64,000 nucleotides of DNA, taken from positions 1 through 64,000 of the forward strand of contig CAZTJC010000012.1 in the NCBI GenBank assembly GCA_964613945.1. The letters run 5' to 3'. Below are positions 1 through 8,953 of this stretch, in pieces (within the stretch, counting starts at the first letter, position 1; each line of letters opens with the position of its first letter). The position numbers and the translations under genes were made by a program. Under the pieces are notes generated by a model that was not told the origin of the DNA, did not search any database, and worked only from the letters and a program-made list of their open reading frames with translations. This DNA is from JAVVHH01 sp964613945 (lineage in GTDB: Bacteria; Pseudomonadota; Alphaproteobacteria; Acetobacterales; Acetobacteraceae).

Positions 1-47
1 TCAGGCTCATAACCTGAAGGTCACAGGTTCAAATCCTGTCCCCGCAA
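1..47 (+). tRNA. initiator tRNA-Met (CAT), 3' part
   Basis: The window opens inside the anticodon arm. The 5-bp stem TCAGG/CCTGA (1-5 with 13-17) closes a 7-nt loop with anticodon CAT at 8-10. The T arm and the acceptor end CCCCGCA plus discriminator A follow, ending at 47. The variable and T-arm sequence is that of a bacterial initiator, not an elongator Met tRNA. The third stem pair is A-T where most bacterial initiators have G-C. CCA does not directly follow the discriminator; ACACCA does, so CCA is probably added after transcription. The 5' half lies outside the window. Confidence 0.9.
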
Positions 48-81
48 CACCAAACAAAACATACACATCAGTGCTGATGAT

Positions 82-103
82 ACCCAACGTTACAGCGTTG
101 GGT
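82..103 (+). terminator. hairpin after tRNA-Met
   Basis: ACCCAACG (82-89) pairs perfectly with CGTTGGGT (96-103) around the loop TTACAG. It sits between the tRNA and the start of the next gene. The run of T after the stem is poor, so it may be a weak terminator or a processing or stability hairpin for the tRNA transcript. Confidence 0.5.
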
Positions 104-146
104 TATACGCGTTTGCAGTTCGGTCGTTTGCTGGTAGGCGACGCCG

Positions 147-1343
147 ATGACTGTAGTTTCTCGTAGGTCCATTCTGGCTGGCGTCACAGCTAGTCTCTGC
201 GCACCAAGTTTTGCACGTGCGGCGCCTGGTGTGTCATCCAATGCTATTCGCATCGGGCAAACCATGCCGTACAGCGGACCGGCATCGGCCTATGGTGTCG
301 TCGGCCGGGCTGAGATGGCCGTGTTCGCGATGATCAATGCGCGCGGCGGCGTCAATGGCCGTCGGATCGACCTGCTGTCCGTCGACGATGGCTATAGCCC
401 TCCGCGAACGGTTGACGAGACGCGACGGCTGATCGAGGTCGAGCAAGTCGCTTTCATGTATCAGGGATTGGGGACTGCGCCTCAGGCGGCAGTGCAGCGA
501 TACCTCAATCAGCGTGGAGTGCCGCAGCTATACGTTTCCAGCGGGGCATCGCGTTGGGCCGATCCGCAGCGGTTCCCATGGACCATCGGATGGCAGCCTA
601 ATTACCGAAACGAAGCAGCAATCTACGCCCGGCATTTGCTGACGAGCGGGCAGGGGGCGCGGCTCGCGGTGCTGTACCAAGATGATGATTTCGGGCGGGA
701 TTATCTGGCCGGGCTCCGAGATGTGTTTGGCGAGCGATACGACCAGGTAGTGATTGCCGTGCAATCCTATCAGACGACGGATCCCACGGTGACGAGCCAG
801 ATCGTCAACTTACAGGCGTCGGGCGCAAATGCGATGTTGACGGTGGCGACGCCCAAATTCGCGGCGCAGGCAATCAAGGCGATCGCCGGGCTGGGGTGGC
901 GGCCGTCGCCGCATTACCTGACCAATGCTTCGGCATCGGCTGCATCGGTGATGGTGCCTGCCGGGGCCGAGAACGCCGAAGGCGTCATCAGTGGGGTTTA
1001 CCTAAAAGATGCGACGGACCCGCGGTGGACCGAAGATTCCGGGATGATGGGTATGCGGGCATGGGCACGGACGTGGGCGCCAGAGTTGGACGTCACCAGT
1101 TTCAGCACAGTGTTCGGTTATGGGAATGCGCTGTGCCTGGTCGAAATGTTGCGGCGATGCGGCAACGATCTGTCGCGCGAACACATCATGCATATGGCGA
1201 CCACGCTGTGGGACGTCGATGTGCCGGTGCTGTTGCCAGGCATCGCCATCCGTTGCGACCCGGCGGATTACCAGCCCATCAAGCAATTGCAGCTGATGAG
1301 ATGGTCCGGGTCAGCTTGGTCGCTGTTCGGAGACGTGCTCTAG
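147..1343 (+). CDS. ABC transporter periplasmic binding protein, branched-chain amino acid type
   Basis: 398 residues with a twin-arginine-like signal (SRRSILAG at residues 5-12, cleavage likely after residue 25). The rest is a type-1 periplasmic binding fold (Peripla_BP_6). The start resembles the family pattern of an IRIG segment followed by a SGPASAYG loop. Such proteins capture branched-chain amino acids, amides, urea or aromatic compounds in the periplasm and hand them to LivHMGF-type transporters. No permease or ATPase gene lies beside it, so the ligand cannot be inferred. It is convergent with the next gene and the two overlap by 4 nt at their stop codons. Confidence 0.85.
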   Translation: MTVVSRRSILAGVTASLCAPSFARAAPGVSSNAIRIGQTMPYSGPASAYGVVGRAEMAVFAMINARGGVNGRRIDLLSVDDGYSPPRTVDETRRLIEVEQVAFMYQGLGTAPQAAVQRYLNQRGVPQLYVSSGASRWADPQRFPWTIGWQPNYRNEAAIYARHLLTSGQGARLAVLYQDDDFGRDYLAGLRDVFGERYDQVVIAVQSYQTTDPTVTSQIVNLQASGANAMLTVATPKFAAQAIKAIAGLGWRPSPHYLTNASASAASVMVPAGAENAEGVISGVYLKDATDPRWTEDSGMMGMRAWARTWAPELDVTSFSTVFGYGNALCLVEMLRRCGNDLSREHIMHMATTLWDVDVPVLLPGIAIRCDPADYQPIKQLQLMRWSGSAWSLFGDVL

Positions 1344-2551
1344 CGCCGATCTAAGCGGTATGAAACGCCCCAGATGATCAGGCCGCCCATGCCCAAGGCA
1401 ACGCCAACGGCGCCGGTCGACGTCCAGCCATAGCCGGCGGTGATGGCGAGGCCACCGAGCCAGGGGCCGAGGGCGTTGGCGGTGTTGAACGCGGAATGGT
1501 TCAAGGCGGCCGCAAGGTTCTGGCCGTTGCCGGCGACGTCCATTAAGCGGGCCTGGAGAACGGCGCCAAGGCCTCCGCCCGCGCCGATCAGCGTGACGAC
1601 GATCAGCATCGAAGCGAGATGATGCGCGGCCGGAGCATAGAGCGCGAGGACCACCGTGCTGAACAGGAGGCAGAGGCCGGCAGTCGGCATAAGCGCGCGG
1701 TCGGCGCCCCAGGCGCAGACGACCGTGCCGGCGGTCATGCCGATGCCGAACAGGACCAAGGTAACCGGAAGCATGGCCTCGGGAGCGCCGGTGACTTGGG
1801 TCAGGGTGGTGGCGAGGTAGGTGTAGACGGCGAACATGCCGCCGAAGCCGATCGCGCCGGTGCCCAAGGTGAGCCAGACCTGACGATTTTTGAGGGCGCT
1901 GAGTTCACGCAACGGGCTGGCTGCCGGGTCGCCGGGGCGGAAGGGAACGAAGCGGGCGATCAGAAGGGCCGTGGTGACGGCGAGGGCGGTGACGATGGCA
2001 AAGCCGCAGCGCCAGCCACCCCACTGACTGATGATGTTAGCGAGCGGAACGCCGACGATGGTTGCGGCGGTGAGGCCGAGTAGCATGCGGCCGACAGCCT
2101 GGGTGCGGCGCTCGCGGGCGACGAGGGAGGCGGCAACCAGGGCGCCGATGCCGAAATAGGCGCCGTGTGGCAGGCCGCTGAGGAAGCGGAAGACCAGGAG
2201 ATAACCGAAGCTGGGCGCCAGGGCCGAGGCGAGATTGCCGATGGCACAAAGGATCATGAGGCCGATCAAGACCCGGCGCTTAGGAAGGCGGGCTGCCATG
2301 ATCGCCAGAGCGGGCGCGCCGACGACCACGCCAAGTGCGTAGGCGCTGATGGCACGGCCGGCCGTGGGCTCGTCAACGCCGAGGCCGGCGGAGAGCTGCG
2401 GAAGCAGGCTCATGGCGGCGAATTCAGTGGTGCCGATGGTGAAGCCGCCCATGGCGAGGGCAAGCAAGGCGAGGCGGGCCCCTGGTATGGTGTCGATTTG
2501 ACTGAGTCGGGCCGAAGCCGGACTCGGTGGGGCTGCTGCAAGAACGGTCAT
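1340..2551 (-). CDS. MFS transporter, drug/sugar efflux (DHA1, YdhP/AraJ-like)
   Basis: About 403 residues and twelve predicted membrane segments. The GTTEFAAM segment in the first helix and the PHGAYFGIGA segment in helix 5 are typical of the YdhP/AraJ branch of DHA1 exporters. I start at the ATG whose complement ends at 2551, since membrane homology begins shortly after it; an upstream in-frame extension to 2794 is low-complexity and overlaps the divergent gene. It is an inner membrane proton antiporter with unknown substrate. It is divergent from the nitrate operon across about 200 nt that hold the operon's promoter. Confidence 0.85.
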   Translation of the reverse strand: MTVLAAAPPSPASARLSQIDTIPGARLALLALAMGGFTIGTTEFAAMSLLPQLSAGLGVDEPTAGRAISAYALGVVVGAPALAIMAARLPKRRVLIGLMILCAIGNLASALAPSFGYLLVFRFLSGLPHGAYFGIGALVAASLVARERRTQAVGRMLLGLTAATIVGVPLANIISQWGGWRCGFAIVTALAVTTALLIARFVPFRPGDPAASPLRELSALKNRQVWLTLGTGAIGFGGMFAVYTYLATTLTQVTGAPEAMLPVTLVLFGIGMTAGTVVCAWGADRALMPTAGLCLLFSTVVLALYAPAAHHLASMLIVVTLIGAGGGLGAVLQARLMDVAGNGQNLAAALNHSAFNTANALGPWLGGLAITAGYGWTSTGAVGVALGMGGLIIWGVSYRLDRR

Positions 2552-2704
2552 GCCGCAAGTTAACGCCCGTCTTATGCTGCAGTGCAATATAAACGGCTGT
2601 TGGTAAACAACACGTTGTGCGGAGCGATCTGCTCGGTAATGGGCATATGCTTCGACTTTAAGCAAATCACCTGCTGCGGTTGCGCCTGTAGGCAGCAAGC
2701 CTGT

Positions 2705-2720
2705 TGGCGTAGGCCTTGCA
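2705..2720 (+). promoter_or_regulatory. sigma-54 type -24/-12 promoter of the nitrate assimilation operon
   Basis: TGGCGT-N5-TTGCA fits the -24/-12 consensus TGGCAC-N5-TTGCA with exact spacing and both invariant dinucleotides (GG and GC). Transcription would start near 2731, about 23 nt before the transporter ATG. That leaves no room for a long leader RNA. NtrC, the usual activator of such promoters for nitrogen genes, is encoded in this window. No clear NtrC dyad was identified upstream. Confidence 0.55.
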
Positions 2721-2753
2721 TCGGGCATCCGGCATACCTCGAAACGGGACCGA

Positions 2754-3965
2754 ATGATCGACAAGAGTTTTTTAAAGGCCGGACACCCGCCCACCCTGTT
2801 TTCAGCATTCTTCTATTTCGACATGGCCTTCATGGTGTGGGTCATGCTGGGCCCGCTCGGGGTTCAGATCCAAAGCACGCTGCATCTGGACGCGGGTCAG
2901 CGGGGGCTGATGGTCGCGGTGCCGTTGCTGTCAGGCGCCTTGCTGCGGGTGGTCAACGGGGTGTTGGTGGACCGCATCGGGCCGCTGAAGACGGGAATGA
3001 TCGGGCAGACCATCGTGATCCTGGGATTGCTGGTGGCTTGGTGGTTCGGGGTCAATTCGTTCGGTCAGGTGTTGGCGCTCGGCGTGATCCTCGGTGTGGC
3101 CGGCGCATCATTCGCAGTGGCGTTGCCGCTGGCGTCGCGGTGGTATCCACCGGAGATGCAGGGCGTGGCGCTGGGGATCGCGGGGGCCGGTAACTCGGGC
3201 GTGGTGTTCGCGGCACTGTTCGCGCCGGCGCTGGCGCTGGCCTATGGCTGGACGAACGTGTTGGGGCTGGCGACGATCCCATTGATCATCGCGTTCATCG
3301 TGTATCTGACATTTGCGCGCGAGAGCCCTGAGCGGCCGCCTGCCAAGACGATGTCGCAGTATCTGGCCGTGTTCAAGATCTCCGACGCGTGGTGGTTCAT
3401 GCTGTTCTATGCGGTGACGTTTGGCGGGTTCGCCGGATTGGCGTCGTCGTTGCCGTCTTACTTCCACGATCAGTACGGGCTGGACGTGAAGATGGCTGGA
3501 TACTTCGCGGCGGCGTGCGTGTTCGCCGGGTCATTGGTGCGGCCGATCGGTGGGACGTTGGCGGACCGGATCGGCGGGGTGAAGGCGCTGTCGTTCATGT
3601 ACACGATCGCGGCCCTCGCATTGGCGATCGTCAGCTTTGGACTGTCGCAGGCGTATGCGGCGCTGGCCGTGTTCGTGGTCGCAATGCTGGCTCTGGGTAT
3701 GGGCAACGGCGCGGTGTTTCAGCTGGTGCCGCAGCGCTTCCGACGGGAGATCGGCGTGATGACCGGGCTGGTCGGGATGACGGGCGGGATCGGCGGGTTC
3801 TATCTAGCCTCGTCGCTGGGTTATTCGAAGCTGCTCACCGGGTCGTATCAGGCCGGGTTCCTGGTGTTCGCCGGGCTGGCGGTGATCGCGCTGGCCGGGA
3901 TCGTCGCAGTGAAGACGCGGTGGCGCACGACGTGGGGCGCCGTGGCTGGCGTCGGGCGGATCTAG
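2754..3965 (+). CDS. nitrate/nitrite MFS transporter (NarK/NasA family)
   Basis: 403 residues with twelve membrane segments. It matches the nitrate/nitrite porter family: the N-terminal FDMAFMVWVMLGPLG segment in the first helix, a VDRIGPLKTG loop, and glycine-rich GNSGVV and GMTGGIGGF signature segments in helices 5 and 11. It imports nitrate (and perhaps exports nitrite) across the inner membrane for the downstream reductases. It is the first gene of the operon, behind the putative sigma-54 promoter, and only 4 nt from the nitrate reductase. The proposed ATG is the first in frame after the predicted transcription start. Confidence 0.9.
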   Translation: MIDKSFLKAGHPPTLFSAFFYFDMAFMVWVMLGPLGVQIQSTLHLDAGQRGLMVAVPLLSGALLRVVNGVLVDRIGPLKTGMIGQTIVILGLLVAWWFGVNSFGQVLALGVILGVAGASFAVALPLASRWYPPEMQGVALGIAGAGNSGVVFAALFAPALALAYGWTNVLGLATIPLIIAFIVYLTFARESPERPPAKTMSQYLAVFKISDAWWFMLFYAVTFGGFAGLASSLPSYFHDQYGLDVKMAGYFAAACVFAGSLVRPIGGTLADRIGGVKALSFMYTIAALALAIVSFGLSQAYAALAVFVVAMLALGMGNGAVFQLVPQRFRREIGVMTGLVGMTGGIGGFYLASSLGYSKLLTGSYQAGFLVFAGLAVIALAGIVAVKTRWRTTWGAVAGVGRI

Positions 3966-3969
3966 GCCC

Positions 3970-6111
3970 TTGGCGACGGGAACGACCGCCCTGCCTTCCA
4001 CGGGCTCGCATTGTCCGTATTGCGCCCTGCAATGCGCGATGCAGCTCGTTCCCGATCCGGATAAGCCGGGCCGGGTGACGGTGGCGGCGCGCGACTTTCC
4101 GAGCAACCGCGGCGGCTTGTGCCGGAAAGGATGGACGGCGGCCGACCCGCTACAATCAGCCCGGCGGCTCACCACGCCGATGATCCGGGACGAGAAAGGC
4201 GGCGCGCTGCGGCCGGCTAGCTGGGACGTGGCATTGACGCGGGTTGCCGACGGGATCGCTGCGGCGCAGCGCAAGGGCGGGCTCGATGGGGTCGGGGTGT
4301 TCGGCGGTGGCGGGCTGACGAACGAGAAAGCCTATTCGCTGGGTAAATTCGCCCGTGTCGGACTGCAGACGAAGCACATCGACTACAATGGGCGGTTCTG
4401 CATGGCGTCAGCGGCAGCGGCGGGCAACCGGGCGCTGGGCATGGACCGGGGATTGCCCTTCCCGCTGTCGGATATTCCCGAGGTCGATACGATCCTCATC
4501 GTCGGCAGCAACCCGGCCGAGACGATGCCGCCGATCATGCAGTATTTCGACGCTCAGCGAGCCCGGGGCGGGCGGCTGATCGTCGCCGATCCGCGGCTGA
4601 CAAAGACTGCGGCGGGAGCTTCGATGTTCCTGCAGCCGGCGCCGGGGACGGATGCGGCGTTGGCGTTGGGCTTGCTGCACATCGTCATTCGCGATCGCAT
4701 GATCGATGAAAGCTTCGTCGCCGCGCGGACCGAAGGGTTCGAGGCGGCGCGGAAGATCGCCGCCACGTGGTGGCCGGATCGGACCGAGCGGGTGACGGGC
4801 GTGCCGGCGGCGAAGCTGATGGAGGCTGCGCAGTGGCTGGGCAGTTCACGCCGCAGCCTGATCCTGACCGGGCGCGGGCCGGAGCAGCAGAGCCATGGCG
4901 TGGACAACGTGTTGGCGTTCATCAACCTGGCACTGGCCTTGGGACTACCGGGTCGGCCGCATGCAGGATGGGGCACGCTCACCGGCCAGGGCAATGGGCA
5001 GGGCGGGCGCGAGCACGGGCAGAAGTCGGACCAGTTGCCGGGCTACCGCTCGTTGGCCAACCCGGCGGACCGGGCGTTCGTGGCTGACATCTGGGGCGTG
5101 ACGCCGGAAAGCCTGCCGCAGCCGGGGCCGCCAGCGGTCAAGCTGTTGGCGCAGTGTGGTGGGGCGATCTCGGCGCTGCTGGTGTTCGGGTCCAACTTGG
5201 TGATGTCAGCGCCGGATTCGGGAAAGGTGACGCGGCGGCTCGAGGCGTTGGACATGCTCGTCGTGGCGGATCCGTTCATGTCGGAAACGGCGGCAATCGC
5301 GGACGTGGTGCTGCCATCGACGCAATGGGCCGAGGAGGACGGCACCATGACCAATCTCGAGGGCCGGGTGATCCTGCGGCAGCGGATGGTGGAGCCAGCC
5401 GAAGGCGTCCGGACCGACCTGCAGATCATCGCCGGGATCGCCGAACGGCTCGGGCGGGGGCGGTATTTCAGCACAGAGCCGCGGGAGGTGTTCGCCGAGC
5501 TGCGGCGCACTAGCGCGGGCGGAGTGGCAGATTATTCCGGCGTGAGCTGGGACCGTATCGTTGCCGAAGAGGGTGTGTTCTGGCCCTGCCCCTCAGAAGA
5601 TCATCCAGGCACGCCGCGCCCATTTGCTGAGCGGTTCGGGACCGAGAACGGACGGGCGAAGTTCCACCGGGTCGAGCATCGCGACACCGCGGAGGGGACC
5701 GACCGGCATTACCCGATGCTTCTGACGACGGGCCGGGTCATGGCGCAGTATCAGACTGGGGTGCAGACCCGGCTGGTGGATCAGCTCAACGAAGCCGATC
5801 CGGAGGCGTTCTGCGAGTTGCACGTCGACATGGCGCGCACGCTGGGGATCAAGCAGGATGACCGGTTGCGGCTCAGTTCGCGGCGGGGCAGCGCGATCTT
5901 CCGGGCGCGGCTGAGCCGGACGATCCGGCTGGATACGGTGTTCGTTCCGTTCCATTGGGGCGGGGAAGCCACGGCGAACCTGCTGACCAGCACGTATACG
6001 GACCCGATTTCCGGCATCCCCGAATACAAGGTGTGCGCTGTCCACGTCGCCCGAGCCGGCCCGGCACGGCCCGGGGCGACCGTTTCAGCGGGCGAAATCA
6101 CAGCGGCATAG
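3970..6111 (+). CDS. nasA: assimilatory nitrate reductase, molybdopterin catalytic subunit
   Basis: 713 residues of the DMSO-reductase family. Cys15, Cys18, Cys22 and Cys51 form the N-terminal [4Fe-4S] site (CPYCALQC ... GGLCRKGW). Bis-MGD binding motifs follow, for example GSNPAETMPP and the QGNGQGGREHGQ stretch, with the molydopterin dinucleotide-binding domain at the end. It reduces nitrate to nitrite in the cytoplasm. It is shorter than NasA forms that carry a C-terminal [2Fe-2S] domain, so another protein must deliver electrons. The start is a TTG 4 nt after the transporter stop without a strong ribosome site; an earlier start overlapping the transporter is possible. Confidence 0.9.
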   Translation: MATGTTALPSTGSHCPYCALQCAMQLVPDPDKPGRVTVAARDFPSNRGGLCRKGWTAADPLQSARRLTTPMIRDEKGGALRPASWDVALTRVADGIAAAQRKGGLDGVGVFGGGGLTNEKAYSLGKFARVGLQTKHIDYNGRFCMASAAAAGNRALGMDRGLPFPLSDIPEVDTILIVGSNPAETMPPIMQYFDAQRARGGRLIVADPRLTKTAAGASMFLQPAPGTDAALALGLLHIVIRDRMIDESFVAARTEGFEAARKIAATWWPDRTERVTGVPAAKLMEAAQWLGSSRRSLILTGRGPEQQSHGVDNVLAFINLALALGLPGRPHAGWGTLTGQGNGQGGREHGQKSDQLPGYRSLANPADRAFVADIWGVTPESLPQPGPPAVKLLAQCGGAISALLVFGSNLVMSAPDSGKVTRRLEALDMLVVADPFMSETAAIADVVLPSTQWAEEDGTMTNLEGRVILRQRMVEPAEGVRTDLQIIAGIAERLGRGRYFSTEPREVFAELRRTSAGGVADYSGVSWDRIVAEEGVFWPCPSEDHPGTPRPFAERFGTENGRAKFHRVEHRDTAEGTDRHYPMLLTTGRVMAQYQTGVQTRLVDQLNEADPEAFCELHVDMARTLGIKQDDRLRLSSRRGSAIFRARLSRTIRLDTVFVPFHWGGEATANLLTSTYTDPISGIPEYKVCAVHVARAGPARPGATVSAGEITAA

Positions 6112-6150
6112 TTTTCGCATGTAATTTCTGACTTTCTACAAAGGGCGATA

Positions 6151-6498
6151 ATGGAAACCACCCCACGTTTTCTCAACGGCGTTCATGCGTTCACCGGCAC
6201 CGGGCTTGCAGCACCGGCCCCGGTCTCGCCGCCGTTGGCCTACACCGTCTCGTCCGACAAGCGGTCGCAGATGATCTACATCCGGGCCGGCAACTCGGCC
6301 AACGAGATGATCGCCGTACATCTGGTGCGCGGCGGCGCGCCGTTCCGCAGCTTTCCGATCGGCGCCAAGGGCAGCATCCACGTGTCGCTCGCGGTGGTGG
6401 AGGATCTGGAGCCCGACAGCACGCTCGACGTGGTCGTGGCAGCGCCCGAGGGGGTGAGTGGGCACGTGGTGCTCGATATCGGCTTCATGGAGATTTGA
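6151..6498 (+). CDS. hypothetical protein in nitrate operon
   Basis: 115 residues, not recognised. No signal peptide, membrane segment or cysteine is seen. The sequence alternates hydrophobic and polar residues (for example MIYIRAGNSANEMIAVHLV and GHVVLDIGFMEI), which suggests a small all-beta, immunoglobulin-like fold. It lies between the nitrate reductase (39 nt upstream) and nirB (11 nt downstream). Its stop overlaps the ribosome site used by nirB, so it is translated as part of the operon. Its position suggests a partner, chaperone or cofactor-delivery role for the nitrate or nitrite reductase, which is inference only. Confidence 0.75.
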   Translation: METTPRFLNGVHAFTGTGLAAPAPVSPPLAYTVSSDKRSQMIYIRAGNSANEMIAVHLVRGGAPFRSFPIGAKGSIHVSLAVVEDLEPDSTLDVVVAAPEGVSGHVVLDIGFMEI

Positions 6499-6509
6499 GG
6501 ATGAACGCC

Positions 6510-8951
6510 ATGAGCAAGCAAAAACTGGTGGTGGTCGGCAATGGCATGGCCGGGGCCCGCGCCGTCGAAGAGGTGCTTGCTCGTGGCGGCGCCGAAATGT
6601 TCGACATCGTCATGTTCGGCGACGAGCCGTACGGCAACTACAACCGCATCATGCTGTCCAACATCCTGAGCGGGCAGCAGAATTACGACGAGATCTTCCT
6701 CAACACCATCGAATGGTATGCGGAGAACGACATCGTTCTGCATACCGGCGTGCGGGTGAACGAGATCAACCGGTTCGGCAAATACGTGGTGGCCGAGAAC
6801 GGCGTGCGAGAGGATTACGACTACCTGATGATCGCCACGGGGTCGCGGGCCTTCATGCCGCCGATCCCCGGGCTGCACATGGAGGACAAGTCGCTCAAGC
6901 CCGGCGTGTTCGGCTTCCGCACCATCGACGACACGACGGGGATGGTCGCGGCGGCGCCAGGCAAGAAGGCGGTGGTGATCGGCGGCGGGCTGCTCGGACT
7001 CGAGGCGGCGCGCGGGCTGATGACGCATGGTTGCGAGGTGACGGTGGTGCATCTCGGCAAGCATCTGATGGACCAGCAACTCGACACGACGTCCGGCAAG
7101 ATGCTGCGGACGGCGATGGAGAAGATGGGCATCACCGTGATGACCGAGACGTCCACGGTGCAGGTGCTGGGCGACGAGAAGGTCGAAGGGCTCGTGTTTA
7201 AGGATGGCACGTCGGTTGCCTGCGAAGTGTTGGTGGTTGCGGCGGGCATCCGGCCGAACTCGGAGATCGGTACGCGCGCCGGGCTGACGGTGGAGCGGGC
7301 GATCGTGGTGGACAACCACATGCGCTCCGTCGACGACCCCAACATCTATGTCGTGGGCGAGTGCGCGCAGCATAGGGGAATGGTCTACGGCTTGGTGGCA
7401 CCGCTATGGGACCAGGCCAAGGTGCTCGCGGACCACATCACCGAGCGCAACAGCAACGCGCAGTATCACGGCTCCAAACTGGCGACCAAGCTCAAGGTGA
7501 TGGGCGTCGAGCTGGCTTCCATGGGGATCACGGAGCCCAAGGAGGAGCGCGACGAGGTCATCCAGTTCCAGGAGCCGATGAAGGGCACCTACAAGAAGCT
7601 GATCGTGCGCGACGGGCGGCTGGTGGGTGGCATCCTGCTGGGCGACATCTCGAAGGCGGCGTTCCTGATGCAGGCCTTCGACCGGGATTCGCCGTTGCCG
7701 GACGAGCGGCTGAGCCTGATGTTCGATCTTGGCGCGCCGTCGCAGAAGGTGACAATTGACGAGATGCCGGCGGAATCGCAGGTGTGCAACTGCAACGGCA
7801 TCACGAAGGCGACGATCGGGATGGCCGTCGAAGCCGGGCATCGGACCCTGCCGGCAGTGATGAACGCGACGCGGGCGGGAAAGGGCTGCGGCTCGTGCAA
7901 AGGGCTGATCGGCGAGGTGATTGCCTGGTTCGCGGGCGGAGCGGTCGAGGAAGATCCGTCGATCCATTACTACGTGCCGTGCATCCCGATGAAGAAGCAG
8001 GAGCTGATCGCCGCGATTCGGGCGCATGACCTGCATTCGGTGTCGTCGGTGTTCGCCGTGCTGGCCGGTGGGGTCGAGGACCCCGCGAGCAAGATCCCGC
8101 TGGCGTCGCTGCTGAACACGATCTGGCCGGGTCAGTACGAGGACCAGCGCGATGCGCGGTTCATCAACGACCGGGTGCATGGCAATATCCAGAAGGATGG
8201 CACGTTCTCCGTGGTGCCGGAGATGGCGGGCGGGGTGTGCACGCCGGCCGAGCTGATGCGAATCGCCACGGCGGCGGTGAAATACAACGTGCCGCTGGTG
8301 AAGATGACGGGTGGGCAGCGGATCGACCTGGTGGGCGTCAAGAAAGAGGACCTGCCGGGGATCTGGGCCGATATCGGGATGCCGGCCGGGCATGCCTGGG
8401 GCAAGAGCTACCGGACGTGCAAGAGCTGCATCGGCACGGATCATTGCCGTTTCGGGCTGGGCGACAGCATGGGGTTGGCGATCCGGATCGAGAAGACGTT
8501 CCGGTCGTTCTCCGACAGCCCGGGCAAGCTGAAGATGGCGACCGCCGGATGCCCGCGGAACTGTTCGGAGGCGCTGGTCAAGGACGTCGGCGTGGTGGCG
8601 ATCGGCGACGACAAGTGGGAGGTGCTTGTCGGCGGCGCCGCTGGCAGCAGCGTGCGCAAAGGCGATCTGCTCTGCACCGTGGTGGGCGAAGACGCGGTGA
8701 TGAAGGTCGCGGGGCGTTTCATCCAGTTCTACCGCGAGGACGCCAAGTACAAGGAGCGGACTCACACTTGGGTGGAGCGGATCGGGCTCGAGCGCATCAA
8801 GGCGGTTGTGGTCGACGATAGCGAAGGCTGGGGCGAGCGCTTCGATGCCGAGGTCGAGGCGGCAGTGGCGGCGTACCGCGATCCGTGGACGGATGGCGTG
8901 GCGCCGGCGACCGAAAACCAGTTCCGGTCGCTCATTCCGGTGGAGGCGTAA
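6510..8951 (+). CDS. nirB: assimilatory nitrite reductase [NAD(P)H], large subunit
   Basis: 813 residues. An N-terminal FAD/NAD(P)H oxidoreductase (VVVGNGMAGAR and GGGLLGLEAARG dinucleotide sites) is followed by a BFD-like [2Fe-2S] domain (Cys426, Cys428, Cys460, Cys463). The siroheme/[4Fe-4S] sulfite-nitrite reductase domain follows, with cysteines in CKSCIGTDHC and the GCPRNC motif (about residues 637-685). It reduces nitrite to ammonium with NirD in the cytoplasm. I choose ATG 6510 over ATG 6501 because GAGG at 6497-6500 is correctly spaced only for the former, and the FAD motif then starts where the family's does. Confidence 0.95.
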   Translation: MSKQKLVVVGNGMAGARAVEEVLARGGAEMFDIVMFGDEPYGNYNRIMLSNILSGQQNYDEIFLNTIEWYAENDIVLHTGVRVNEINRFGKYVVAENGVREDYDYLMIATGSRAFMPPIPGLHMEDKSLKPGVFGFRTIDDTTGMVAAAPGKKAVVIGGGLLGLEAARGLMTHGCEVTVVHLGKHLMDQQLDTTSGKMLRTAMEKMGITVMTETSTVQVLGDEKVEGLVFKDGTSVACEVLVVAAGIRPNSEIGTRAGLTVERAIVVDNHMRSVDDPNIYVVGECAQHRGMVYGLVAPLWDQAKVLADHITERNSNAQYHGSKLATKLKVMGVELASMGITEPKEERDEVIQFQEPMKGTYKKLIVRDGRLVGGILLGDISKAAFLMQAFDRDSPLPDERLSLMFDLGAPSQKVTIDEMPAESQVCNCNGITKATIGMAVEAGHRTLPAVMNATRAGKGCGSCKGLIGEVIAWFAGGAVEEDPSIHYYVPCIPMKKQELIAAIRAHDLHSVSSVFAVLAGGVEDPASKIPLASLLNTIWPGQYEDQRDARFINDRVHGNIQKDGTFSVVPEMAGGVCTPAELMRIATAAVKYNVPLVKMTGGQRIDLVGVKKEDLPGIWADIGMPAGHAWGKSYRTCKSCIGTDHCRFGLGDSMGLAIRIEKTFRSFSDSPGKLKMATAGCPRNCSEALVKDVGVVAIGDDKWEVLVGGAAGSSVRKGDLLCTVVGEDAVMKVAGRFIQFYREDAKYKERTHTWVERIGLERIKAVVVDDSEGWGERFDAEVEAAVAAYRDPWTDGVAPATENQFRSLIPVEA

Positions 8952-8953
8952 CG

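Noticed and set aside
2596..2618. GTTG-GTAAA-CAAC-AC-GTTGT overlapping inverted repeats upstream of the nitrate operon as ANTAR hairpins
   Set aside because: The loops do not have six nt with A1 and G4, and the predicted sigma-54 start lies downstream of them. They may still be an operator for the divergent MFS gene.
7404..8765. Long minus-strand reading frame opposite nirB
   Set aside because: Mirror of high-GC codon usage. The protein is His/Arg/Pro-rich without a domain, while the plus strand encodes a complete NirB.
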